DNA of 64,000 bases from assembly GCF_949628215.1 (NCBI RefSeq), contig NC_134288.1, forward strand, positions 6,749,182 to 6,813,181, given 5' to 3'. The notes beneath the pieces are model-generated. The model ran no database searches and had not been told where the DNA came from. It worked only from the letters and a program-made list of their open reading frames with translations. The stretch comes from Phalacrocorax aristotelis. Lineage: Eukaryota; Chordata; Aves; Suliformes; Phalacrocoracidae. Positions 12,481-24,020 of this stretch are shown here, in pieces. The first letter of the stretch is position 1. Every line of letters starts with the position of its first letter. The position numbers and the translations under genes were made by a program.

Positions 12481-14544
12481 ACCTTCCCCTGTTAGAAATG
12501 ATAGCCATGGCCCAGCAAATCCTCAGTACGGCCCCAGCTGGTGATAGGTGTGGGGGCTTCGGGTGGGCAGGGGAGATAACGGGCTGCTGCCTGCAGGGGA
12601 GGAGGGCTCCCACCCCGATGCTCTTGCACCCTGCCATGAAGCAGGGTGTTTGCAACTTCTTTTGAAGAAGCAGGACTGCCCACCCAGAGGAGCTGAACTC
12701 AGCATGGGAGGCATTTGGGAGGCTCTGCCGGGTGCTGGGACTCCCCATAAAAGCAGAGGAATTAACTGAAAATAGCTCTCTATTTAAGTGTATGGACTTT
12801 GCTATGATGTTTGCTTGTCTTTACAGTACCTCAGTGAGCTGAAGTGTCAGGATGCATTTTCAGGTGAAGCCTGTTCACTGCTTTTCTGATACATTTTTCA
12901 TGAGCAAAAAGCACAGCACTTTAACCTGCACCCCAGAAAGGTCCCACAGTAAATATCCAGTTTTAGAGTTCCTGGCTGGTGTTTGTGCTGTGGGTGTGTG
13001 TCAGCCTGGCTGCTCTTGACAGAAAGGATCCTTATTCCTCCAGGTTCCTCATGTGCTTCTCCATCACTTGCTCCTCAACATTTACTTGTGCTCACTTTGG
13101 CAGGGAGACTTTCAAAGCTGGGTGTGTAGTGAAAAAAGCCACTTACATGCTGCCCTGCTTCCCTCAAAGCAGGCATGCCAGCAGGTGCCTCTTCCCCTCC
13201 TTCTACGCAAGGATTTGCTTGCAGGTGTTGGAGCAAATTAAATGCATTCTGTGACACAGTGAGGATGAGCACAAATCCCACACGTTGAGCAGGAGCTCTG
13301 TTTTTAATTCCCCATGCTGAGCTAGCAGTGCTTCTCTGATTAATAGTCTGTATCTGGCTGCACCGGAAGACCCAAAGGGGTGGCTCTTGGGGTGGCGAGA
13401 ATGTCTGGTGCCTTAAATAGTTGTTATAGTGCTTCATTTGCATGAATCAAATGGCTGGGTGCTGCCACGTAAGGGATGTGCTATAGCTGCCGCTGCCAAA
13501 AGAGAGGCTGTACACAGTGGGCAAGGAATTGCCAACAGAGCTATGGGGCACAGGGATCTGGCTGGGCGCTCCAAAGCTGCTGCTGGGTGGCTCTGTTAGG
13601 AAATGCAGATTCCTCAGATTTGAATCTTTCTCCAGGACCTTTTTTGCTTGAAAAGTGACTGTGAAGGTAGAAAAATAGTTTTGAAAATGTCAGCGTGTGG
13701 TTTCACTGTCTTTGTGTTAAAGCATTTGATTCCCATATTGAAGCAGCTTCCCACTGGGAAGCAAACACTGACTAAGTAAATTCCTTTTAAGTACTAAAAA
13801 GACAAAACCCAACTACTTCTGGCCCAAGTGACTTTTTTTTTCCTCTTTTGCTGGATGACCAGGACACAAGTGCTTTTGAGAATTCAACTTTATACTAGTT
13901 GATGGAGAGAGTTTGTTCTCTTAAAATCCTTGTGGGATGGGAATGTAGTTTCTCATGCTGCTGCAAGTGGGAAGCTCAGGGAATCTTTGGGGGCTGCTGG
14001 TTATTATTGCCAGTACCTACTGAATTTGCTTTTATTATGGTATTTGGTAACTATGACAGAACTGAGTATTTTCCATCCAAGACTTTCTGTAAAATGTTCC
14101 CAGCAAATTCTGTGAATGTAAAATAATGTAGTGTGTAAATACACATTTTTAGCATTGACCCACAAAATAACCTGTGCAACTGCTGGCTCGTTTCCCTTCC
14201 CACAACACTGTGCTGTTTGTTGTGTTTCCTTGATGTTCCTCTTCAAATTGTAGTAAATCAAATTTTTCTCCCTTTTATTTTGGAGGCAGAGCAGAAAGGC
14301 AGTTTCTTAAGACAGGATTCTGCCTCATGTATTGTAGCGTGTGTTTTCTACAAATCGTGCTGAAAACATCACAACTTGTAAGGGAATGGGTAAAACTGGT
14401 CCCTGGTCTTGGCAGTAGGTCAGTGAACAGCCTGCTCTGGCCAGCTTGCTCAAAATTATGCCTCTATTTTCTGGGTGATCCAGAACTTTCTTTTTTTTTT
14501 TAATTCCTGAGTGTTTCTAATTGAGCTAACATTATTAGAAGGTT

Positions 14545-14780
14545 TAAAAAAAACCCTTTCCCAAATTCCCTTTGCGTTTCAGTAGCTCTTTAATATGCAA
14601 GGCAGCAAGAGATGAACTGGGTCTAATTACGAGTCCCTGGAGTAGCCAGTCAGAAAATGAATTGATGCCTTTTTCCTTATGAACAATGCATGTACCACAA
14701 ATTAGAGGCGCCATCACCAGAGATTTAATTACAAAATATCATTACTTTCACACATCATTTCAGATTTGGCCTGATCAAAT
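14545..14780. promoter_or_regulatory. candidate conserved non-coding element
   Basis: The sequence includes TTTAATATGCAAGG, GTCTAATTACGAG, AACAATGCATGTACC, CAAATTAGAGGCGCC and GATTTAATTAC, a dense set of POU/homeodomain-type words. It ends at a sharp switch into polypurine DNA at 14787. Confidence 0.3.
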
Positions 14781-14786
14781 CAAAGT

Positions 14787-14826
14787 TGGGGGAGAGAGAG
14801 AAGGGGGAGGCGGGCGAAGGGAAAAA
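14787..14826 (+). repeat. polypurine tract
   Basis: Forty bases are purine except for two C (runs of GA repeats flanked by G4-G5). The near mirror symmetry of GGGGGAGAGAGAGAAGGGGG makes triplex (H-DNA) formation possible. Confidence 0.8.
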
Positions 14827-17469
14827 CTGCACCACTAGCAGGGTCATTCGTTCAGGGGTACTTGAATGCAGGAGGGAATTGGTGTTATTGAAGCTTCCCA
14901 AAAGGCAATTCTGCAGAGAAACAGCGGCTGGGAGGAAATTTATTTCCTCTTCCAAGGGAGGCTCTAGGCAGTTCAGTCTGGGGGAAAACATGGCAGGAAT
15001 ATGGTGGGCTTTGCTGGGAGGTGCTACCTAAAGACCATGGGCATGTCCAGCTCCATGGTAGGTCTGTCCCTGCTTGGGGAGAGTTGGATTCTTTTGTCAG
15101 GTAGGAAAAATGTGATGAAAAGAGCATTTAGCCTGCTATCACTTGGCTTTAGCTGGGCTTCCTCTGCCTTTGGCAGCAAACGCTGTGTATGGAAAAATAA
15201 GGGACTAATCCCAAGATGTATCTTAAGCGTACTTCAGGCATATACAGTGTACATTATCCTGTGTCATTCCTGACAAACCTCCCCAAAAACACAGACACTG
15301 AAGCTAGCTATTCATGCCAAAATGCATGATGAATTTTGTCAAGAGGAATGACTGCCAAGGGAGGCCTGGAAACACGTTTGCTGTGGAGTTCAGCATACTA
15401 TTGCAGTTTAAAGGCCATGGTGGTTACCAGAAAAAGGGTCTGGTGTGTGTTGGGAGGAGGGTTTGGCTTATTTTACTTCTCTGATCCCTATTCACCCCTG
15501 AAGAATACAGAAGTGAGCACCTCACCATCTTATTTCTAGTAAGGTGTGTCCTTCGGTGTGGTTGGGCATCTTTATAGCTTGTGGTGCTTTTTAAGCAGGG
15601 CAATTTGGAACAAGTGCAGTCAGAAATGGTCAGTGGCCCCTGTTCTGTAAGTAAACCTTGAAAGCCTCCTTCTAGCTGAGCATCCCAAATAGGAGTTCCT
15701 CCCTTTTGGTCTGTGCCCACTGAAAAGGAGTAGCACAGATTGCAGCTAGGAGCATGACTCTTGGCTGCAGGAGGGTTTCTGGACTCAGTGGCCCCATGCC
15801 AGAATGGAAAATCTCATGAATATTCAGAAGTTGAATGGTTCCAGTGCTGTGTACTCACCATAGCAGGAATGGATCTATCAGAAATATCCCAGTAAAATTA
15901 AACGCTACAAGGCTCTTACTACTTATGTGTCCCTGAGTGCTGATGGTTGGAGCAGACTAATGCCACAGCATCAGAAATCCTTTTTCCACCATAAGAAAAA
16001 AAAGCAAGGCTATTTTCCTTGCAGAGTGACACCTGTCTGGTGCTGATTTAAAGGGCTGGCTGTTGAATAGGGTCATTCATGCTGAGCTGATGCCATAAAG
16101 CCAGTCAGCAGCAAATGTGGGTGCTTGGGATGGGAGGCCAGAATGGCTGCTCAGCCCTGGGATGATTTACAGCCCCTGCATCCAGCCTAGGCCATGGGCT
16201 GTGATTATTTCTTAGCTGGATGCACAAGCCAATCGTTTCAAGAAGCTAAAACGCTCTTCCAAATTTATGAGGAAAATGACGGCTTGTTGAATACATGATG
16301 TAGCGAGATGTAGTTCTACATTAACTTAAGAGGCATTTATGGGGCAATATTCATCTTCTCTGTATTATGGCAAGTATAATATGAGAGGATGCTATGTCAT
16401 GGGGATATGAGACCTGACAGATATGATGTACACAGAGGGGAGACCATGATGAAACAGAAAAAGGCAGGAAGAGCCAGAGCCATAGGCTGAGTGTGGACGG
16501 GGCAGGAGAACAGGCTATGGCGAGAATGGAAGATGCCACCCACATCCTCCACCTGTGGAAGCTGAATTTGCTCCACCACTTCCCTGGATACCCACCACCT
16601 GAGGACATGATCCAATGACTACAGCCCTGAAGATCCACTCTTGACTCAAGGTCAAGCCCCACTCACCACCCCCTCTTTATAAGAGCTGCTTGGCTTTGTT
16701 TTGTGGTTCAGTGGACAAGTGATCCTGGGGATGTAATACACCTGCTAATTCTAACAAACTGTTGTACAGGTGGCAACAAGGGCTTGGACCACTGCGAATG
16801 AGCTGTGAATGTATGGGCATGCTACAAAGAGAAAAATGTTTACTTCTAATAATATTCTACCACATGGTTGGACTTTGCCATGCGAGCACATAGGCTGAAA
16901 AAGGTTGTGTGGTCTCACGGAGGGAGTAACAGACTCCCTTGGGAATATGGCAGAAAGGCACGTATATCACTGTTAGCTAAATATAGCTGGGTACTTGCAG
17001 AGCTTGCTCCAGCTGGCAAGCCAAGCAGCTTCTTTTCTCTCTTGTCTGTTGCACATCTGATTCCTCTGAACGTGCAGCAGAGGCCAAGCTCTCAGGCTGC
17101 TCCAAGTAAGCCTCCCTGGTTTAGCCTGGCAAAGTTGTAGCTGAAAGTAATTCCTAAGCATTTTTTCCCCCTGCATTTAGCTGCGGGCAAAACTTTGCAC
17201 TAGAAACTGTTTGACTTGGTAACAGAGATCAAACAGCTATCTAACTGGAGCTGTGAATTGAAGTAGTGCCCTTGGTGCAAGCCCTGGCTCTGTGGTTTCC
17301 TACCCCAGGCACCCAGGGAGGGTCTTCGGGCTGCCTCCTGGTCCCACCTTACTGTGTATGAGCACAGGCAGTTGCATGGCACGAGTCATTGGTGTGGCCA
17401 AGTACTACAGTAGGTGATACAGGGAAAGGCACTTTTCCCTGACACCAGGGGTGCATGGCTGTATGTGCC

Positions 17470-17491
17470 TGCTCCTGCTCACGCAGGAGCA
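17470..17491. repeat. perfect 9-bp hairpin
   Basis: TGCTCCTGC (17470-17478) and GCAGGAGCA (17483-17491) are exact reverse complements around a TCAC loop. No RNA family is recognised and the flanks do not extend the stem. Confidence 0.85.
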
Positions 17492-18354
17492 TTTGGGTTA
17501 GCACTGGGCTCATGGTCCCTCACAGAGCTGGATCTGGAGGTTGCATCGCAGGGCATCCAGCTGATGGGCTCACCTGCAGTACAGCATCATGTAAAATCAC
17601 AATTGCAGTGGGGTCTGGATCTCTATAGATATTCCTCCCTGGGCATTATGTGCAGCAGGGGGTCAAATTCTTTTTCTTTTAGCTTTGCTATCATGAAAAC
17701 ACCAGGCTGTGAGCCCTGGCTTAAGGAAATAACAATTGACTTTGGAGTAGTGGTTAATCACCAAGCGACCAAAGAGTTTGTTGTGCAGAGTCAAGGGTCT
17801 CTCTGCATCTCTGATTCAGCTCCTTCCTCCAAGAGAACTGCCGTGCTTCTCTTCCCGAGTCTGACCTGTCTGTTCCTTGGGAGGAAGGGATGTTGCTGCC
17901 TTATAGCCATTTTCTCACCTTAATAAATAAAACACCTCAAAACTTCCAGACTTTGAGTCAACCTGGGGTCAGTACCTGGGTGGATGGTAGGACCCACCTT
18001 AATCTGCTAACATCATTGCTCCCAACCTCTGCCTCTTTGAAGATTTTAGCCAAACTTTATTAGAAAGGTTTGTAGCTCCGACAGTGGTCATGTTAGCAAA
18101 ACTAAGACCAAAAGGTTGTATGGTGGCCATGTTGTCCTTTCTTGATATCAGGTGGGACCAGAACACCGATAACCAAGAGCAATGGAGGGTCAGTTGGAGA
18201 AGGCCAAAAGGTTTGCAGGAGCTGTAGCAGCAAGACACAGGGAGATGGGCTGATGCTGCAGGAGATGCCTAGAGAGATCTCTGGGTGTGGATGAAAGGTA
18301 GAATGGCAGAAGCCATGCTGAAGAGGCAGAGGAGCAGGATGACGTATAACACCC

Positions 18355-18620
18355 ATTATATTGGAGAGAAATTAAAAGGATTGACTGGTATCAATTATCA
18401 GGTACAATTTGTTGCTGCACAATTGACATGTTAATCACCTCGCTGCTGCATTTCAGCATGGCAAGATTTTTTGACCAATTTGAGAGGTTTACAGCAACAA
18501 TATGATGCTGATTTATCTCTCCTTAATAAAAAAGTGATCAACTGAAACCTGCATCCATCATTCTGTTTATCACTCATGGTGATTTATTAACTAATTATAC
18601 TTACAGTGGGTCTTTTTCTA
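18355..18620. promoter_or_regulatory. candidate conserved non-coding element
   Basis: The block is AT-rich and repeat-free with ATCAATTATCAGG, GACATGTTAATCACC, ATATGATGCTGATTTATC, TCCTTAATAAAAAAG and TTATTAACTAATTATAC. The mix of ATCAAT, TAATC and TTAATCA words suggests homeodomain/PBX-type sites. There is no coding signal. Confidence 0.3.
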
Positions 18621-20784
18621 TAAGTAGGGATAACAGAGTGATGCAGTGTCAGTGCAAGTAATAAATAATGCCGCAGTACAGTATGTTTAATACTTACTCC
18701 TAAGACCATCCCGTAACAAGATGCCTTGATTAAGGTAAGCAGATGGCTTCGTTTGTCAGGAATGGTCCTGAAATTGCACATTGAGGAAACGAGCCCATTT
18801 CTCATGTTTCTAGCACTGGACGCTGCACAAATGTCTTGGCCATGTAATTCAGATCAGGTGAAATGTTCTCAGCTTGGCCGTTTTTCATAGGCATTTGCAA
18901 ACCCTCCCCAGACCTCATTGCACCCTGCGACTTAATAGGAGCATGGTGTTTCAGAATCAAGGTCTACAGAGTAAGAAGCAGCCACAAATGCAAGAAAAAT
19001 GAAATTCACTGAGGATTTTTAAACAGAGCTGGGTTGCTAACAGAAATCAGAACTTCTCCAGCCATCATAAAGGCAAAAAAGAATTTTCTGTGGGTTTTAA
19101 GTGACAAGTTATCAAGTCACTAAATCAGTTTCATCCATCAAAAATGCCTTTTACAGCACTTGTAGGTTACAGTAATTGGTTAATACAGACTCCTAGGATT
19201 TCTGTCTTGACAAAGATGTGGTCAGTTCCCTTGTCTCATGCAAGAGGACGATGATGTGACTCTATTAAACAATTACACCTGGTAATCATGTAATCTCAAG
19301 GAGAAAGTAACTTCCCAAATGACACATCAGACAGCTGTGCTGTCTTTCCAGACTGTGCAGCTGAGGACAATCTCCTCTCCCTCCAGAGAAGTGATGTTGT
19401 GAAACGTATCACTGAGGTGATGGCATTGCCATAGCAGCTCTGCAGTGACCAGACTGACTGTGTATTTTGGGGGCTTTCCCTCAGAAATCCTGCAGAGCCC
19501 ACTTGCATTTTCACATTCATGTTACAGAGCAATAGAGAACACCAAGTGCCCAAGGCTGCTCAGCTTTAATGTAATTTTTCTCTTCCTAAAATTAATTGGG
19601 AAGTACTCTTTGCTAATCCCAATCTTAAACACTTCGTGGTTCTGCTTGGAAAGCAATTGTAAAAAAGGGCAGCAAGTGTCTGTGTGGCTTCAATGCTCTC
19701 CAAGGCACTGTGCCTGAGCCTGACGCTTCCTGTGCTTGATCACAGTGGTGCAGCAGGACTTCTTGGTTTCCTCTTTTTCTCTTGCCCATCATCATTCTCC
19801 TGTTGGGATGCTTGACGACTCATCACCAATCTGCTCTGCAGACTGCAGCTCTCCCAAGCCTTAAGTCAGCTTGCCAGTTGAGGGAGAGGCAATCCAATTT
19901 TTTTCCTTTATCTGTGAGGATTTGGTGAAGTGCCAGTTGCTTTCTACAGCAGAAGGCTTGAGGGCACCTGAGAGGCTAACCTGGGCAAAGCTGGGTGCAG
20001 GGGAGCCCCTCACCCTGCCAGCTGTCACTGTACAGTAGATGAAATACAGTCATAATCCAGTTTCCAACCTCTTGAGCTTAGACCAGATCCAACCTTTTAC
20101 TTTTTCACCTTGGTGTCTTCCCACAGATGCATTTATAAGAGTCCATTCTTCCTCCTGATCTTTTACTAAAAGTATGATCTCTCTTAGTAAGAATGATATT
20201 CCATTAGCTCAAAGGGGGTTTTTTTTCACTGTTCTTGGGCTATGCTCATGGTGAATATCCCGTGTTTGGACTCCCTCATCTTTCAGTTTTATATAGGTAT
20301 AGATCATACGAGATTGTTTTTGGTATTGATTGATCTCTGTAATTAAGAACCTCATGTAAATGCAGTATAAAATGGCTGTTTTCCCATCACCCTGCTACGC
20401 TGGTCCTGACCCTGCCATTGACTTAATCTGACTTGTCCAAGTCTCTCATTGCTCTACTACTCTGAAAATATTAGGTATATTAGCACAAACGTTCTTTGGG
20501 ACAGAGTCTCGTATTTGGTGTTTGGACAATGAGATCTCAAACTAAGCCTCTCTTTTTCCACCCCGATAATATCTATCTGCATTGTGATTACAGCTTGCTT
20601 GCCCAGTGAAATGCAGCCACTGCTGGCACAGAGCAGGAGCGGCTGAGCAACACGCAGCAACACCACGCTGTATTATAGGAGGCCAAACAATAACACAATA
20701 ACACCATCCCAGATTGCAAGCGCAGAGGGAAGCGAGGGGAGGTAGGTGTGATTAGCACATTAACAACAGGATCCATAACCAGGA

Positions 20785-21055
20785 GGGAACACTCAAACTA
20801 GCAGCAAATAATTGTTAAATTATTACACAATTAATAGTTGTTTGAAAGCAAGGCAGGGATGATGCAAAAAAATCCCTGTTTGAAAATGCTTTCATAGGGC
20901 TGATCAGCACAGGCTCTGCTGTGCAAGTGGGAGTGCAGCTGCAGAGACACCGCAAAAATTACCCAGCACCTCCTGGGGGAACAAACAGTGACAGATCCAT
21001 AATTTATAGGGGGCAGTCAGTGCTCAATAATTAGGGCATAATTTACACTGAGTGG
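20785..21055. promoter_or_regulatory. candidate conserved non-coding element
   Basis: AATAATTGTTAAATTATTACACAATTAATAG (20808-20835 region) is followed 200 bp later by CCATAATTTATAGG and CAATAATTAGGGC. These are clustered homeodomain-type words in non-repetitive DNA. Confidence 0.22.
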
Positions 21056-21187
21056 GTTTTGGTGGTGGGAGGAGAAGAGGCAGTTTTGTTCTCCTGGTCC
21101 TTCCCTGTGCATCTGTCCCAGAGCTCTGAGGGGAGAGGGTGCTCCTGCAGGCAGACCTGGCCTGACCCAGTGTGGCAGGGCTTGGTA

Positions 21188-21210
21188 CATCCCATCCCAT
21201 CCCATCCCAT
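21188..21210. repeat. pentanucleotide microsatellite (CATCC)n
   Basis: About four and a half perfect tandem copies of CATCC lie between otherwise unique sequence. Confidence 0.95.
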
Positions 21211-22529
21211 CTCTCCCTCAAGGGCATGAGCCCATAAGGACTATTTTGCAGGTTTTTCAGAGGGAGGGGTCAGATTTTTCTGCTCTGATCTTTGGCACAG
21301 CTCTTGCCATTTTGATGAATAATCCACTTCTCTCCTACACCAGAGGCTCTGAGTCTCCCCACAAGTCTGTACTGCAACTCATCTTGTGCATCGTAACGGC
21401 CCATCTCAGTGGCTTGAGCACATCTGTGCCCTGCAAGGGGCTTCGTACCTCGTACCCATCACCATCCTCAAGGGCTGCGGCAGTGGTTAAAATAATGTAA
21501 TGCTTGTTCTGCCTTTTAGCCACTGAGCTGCCTTGCAGCCAGGCTGCAGCTCTCCTGCCCACGTGGCTGCCCTTGCCCCCGGCCCTGCCTGGGCTTGCAG
21601 GGCTTAGCACGAGCCACCTTTGCTTTTCCTATTTACAGGGACATCTGGCCTCCAGCCCACCTCTCATGGGCAGGACACAGCTGTGCTCTGAGTGTAGAGC
21701 CAAGCTAAGCCTCTTCCCACCAAGGGAACCTAGCAGGAGTGACACCCAGCTTGTCAGCCTCTGCAGGATCCAAGCAGCAAAAATCTTAATGTAGCACAAC
21801 AGGAGTTAAATCCTGAGAGTTTCAGGGTAGGTGCCTCCCTGATGTGTATGAGGAGGGGGCTCACCCTGTAGGCGTCTCTGTACCCAAGCTGTCAAAGGGA
21901 TGGAGGAGACTGGTATTTGTGCAACATCTTATTTGCAACACCTTATGCTTAAACTCAAAGCTAAAGTGTGTCTTTAGAGCTGATGTGCAAACCAGACTAA
22001 TAGCACCTGCAGATCTAAAACTGAAGGAGGGGGATCCTCAGGGCCTTCGCCAAAATGGAGCTCTGGTAATGGTAATTACCTCTTCCCTCCTAAATTAGCC
22101 CTGCCCTGATGACACCAGATGAAAGCTTTGCTGCCTGCCCCATCCTGTGGAGCAGCATTGCTGCAGTGTGCCAGCCAGCTCAGCCCCATGGGCCACAGAG
22201 GTGAAGGCGAGATGCCCCGGGCTGAGCACCCTGTGTCGGTCTGGCCAGCAGTGTGCAGCAGCACGACAGCCACTGGTGTGTGGTGGCAGGACAGGCAGGA
22301 TTGCTCCCTGCCAACCGAAGGCCACCTTGACCCTGCTGGGGCAGCAACAGCAACGGAGTTAAATTTTATTTCCTCATAGGGAAGAGGCTTGCAAGGGTGG
22401 CAGAAAAAAAATTACTTAGCTTCATCTTTCTCCCATTTTAGAAAAATTAATTTTTGAGAAACCTCCACAGTTTCACTATTTCTGGTCCTTAAATCACGCA
22501 GGCTGACAGCCTGTCCAGGGCTATTTATT

Positions 22530-22580
22530 GGCTCCTTCGCAGGGAGCCGTCTTCAGAGGGCCGGGGCTTCATCTGAAGAC
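22530..22580. repeat. two abutting perfect hairpins
   Basis: GGCTCC/GGAGCC (22530-22535 with 22543-22548) is followed with no gap by GTCTTCAG/CTGAAGAC (22549-22556 with 22573-22580). Both stems are perfect. The pair sits in a GC-rich patch just downstream of AT-rich sequence. No known RNA family is recognised. Confidence 0.85.
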
Positions 22581-22760
22581 CACGAGTGCCATCTTCTGGG
22601 AGTCTGCAGCCCTGCTTCCCTCTCCCTCCCTGCAGTCTCCCGTGGTTATGCCATAAATCTCGATTCCAGAGGAAAAAGTTTCATTAAAACAAGCTTCACC
22701 CTTGGGTTTCCCACCACTGTGTACCAAAGCATCACCCGTCATGGGGGCAGCACGGTGCTC

Positions 22761-22806
22761 CTCACCTTCCTGTGGGGAAATTGAGGCCGAGACATGTATA
22801 ACACAG
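22761..22806 (+). repeat. possible MIR/L3-like fragment
   Basis: TGTGGGGAAATTGAGGCCGAGACA resembles the GATGGGGAAACTGAGGCAGAGA segment shared by several ancient repeat tails. The match is short. Confidence 0.35.
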
Positions 22807-23504
22807 CCTCTCTGCTCCTCCTCAGATGTACAGGAGGTCTGGGATGTTACATGGCCTCTGAAATACCCAAGAGGCTCAGGATCAGGAGGTGCAGTTGTGC
22901 CCCGGGCTTGCTCTCAATTTGAAGCCCTTTTCTAGCATCAAGAAACCAACGGGAACCTCCCTTCTCTGTTCTCTGTTAATTTTCTATTAAGGAAAGATGA
23001 TGTTTCTTTTTGCACAGAGATTTAACTCCAAAACTGTGCACTTTTAAGATACCCCTGGAGCATCACAACCTCCTAGCCAAATCCCAATGGAGGACAACAC
23101 TGTAATTAAACGTCTGCTTAAAACAAAGGAATTGCGTGACTTGGAGCATGGGGCTGTGAGGCTGCAGGCAGAGGGTGGTCAAAGCATCCCAATAAAGGAG
23201 ATGGAGACAATAATGTGGTGACAGATGTAGGAGTGGAAGGAGAGGGAGCAGGTCTGCCTGTGCTTGCCCTACCAGGGCCTGCAGTGGCACTAAGGGTGCT
23301 GCCAGGCTGGCCCAGGGTCCTTGTGAGAAGCCAAAGAAGAGGTCTTCTCAGTGACTTTGTTTGAATATTGTACTGTGATTCCCATGGTTAAATGTGGGAC
23401 AAGCACTCCCCTGGTGCTACTAAGCCTGTGTGGGAAGAGATGATGTGTGTGTGGGTGATGGGAATGTCAAAAAAATACTGCCCCTTGCTATTACAGCCCC
23501 TATA

Positions 23505-24020
23505 GCAGTGCACAGTTCAGGCTGCAAAGCGGCATGCAAACCATACAGCAGCGTGCAGCGCGGGCCGCAGGGCGCAGCCACTACGACAGCGTGCGGTACA
23601 GCCAGCAGCGCGCTGCGTGCGGCCCGCACAGCGCCGTGCGGCGTGCACAGCAAGCTGCGGTGGGTGTGCTGCGGTCCGTACAGCCCTGAGGGCAGCGCCC
23701 AGCCCGCACAGCGCCGTGCGGCGTGCACAGCAAGCTGCGGTGGGTGTGCTGCGGTCCGTACAGCCCTGAAGGCAGCGCCCAGCCCGCACAGCAGCCCGCA
23801 CAGCGCCGTGCGGCGTGCACAGCAAGCTGCGGTGGGTGTGCTGCGGTCCGTACAGCCCTGAGGGCAGCGCCCAGCCCGCACAGCAGCCCGCACAGCAAGC
23901 TGCGGTGGGTGCGGTGCGGTCCGTACAGCCCTGAGGGCAGCGCCCAGCCCGCACAGCAGCCCGCACAGCAGCCCGCACAGCAGCGTGCGGCGTGCACAGC
24001 CTGCGCGCAGCGCACACCGG
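23505..24020. repeat. GC-rich 80-bp minisatellite with nested 12-bp subrepeats
   Basis: An 80-bp unit starting CCCGCACAGCGCCGTGCGG is tandemly repeated at 23623-23702, 23703-23782 and 23795-23874; the copies differ by about one base. A shortened unit (23875-23947) and a terminal part-unit follow. The 12-mer CCCGCACAGCAG is itself inserted once before the third copy (23783-23794), once at 23875, and three times in a row at 23948-23983. Degenerate related sequence precedes the array from 23505. The block is very CpG-rich in a moderate-GC neighbourhood. Because 80 is not a multiple of 3, the stop-free frames on both strands (up to 269 codons on the minus strand) rotate through all phases, which argues against coding. 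Near-identity of copies suggests a young, probably length-variable array. Confidence 0.95.

Larger units (their letters stand above)
12481..18354. other. intergenic DNA, no gene recognised
   Basis: Unique sequence of moderate GC. A 169-codon plus-strand frame at 17414-17923 starts at GTG and has no recognisable domain; a perfect 9-bp hairpin lies inside it. A small palindrome, GCTTCCC-act-GGGAAGC, is at 13746-13762. Nothing else is supportable. Confidence 0.65.
18621..23504. other. intergenic DNA, no gene recognised
   Basis: Moderate-GC unique DNA with the pentamer microsatellite, the paired hairpins and one possible MIR-type relic listed separately. Open frames are below 100 codons and occur in overlapping antisense pairs, a sign of composition rather than coding. 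Confidence 0.65.

Noticed and set aside
17414-17923. 169-codon plus-strand open frame
   Set aside because: GTG start, no domain, no splice or promoter context; length is within chance for this many frames.
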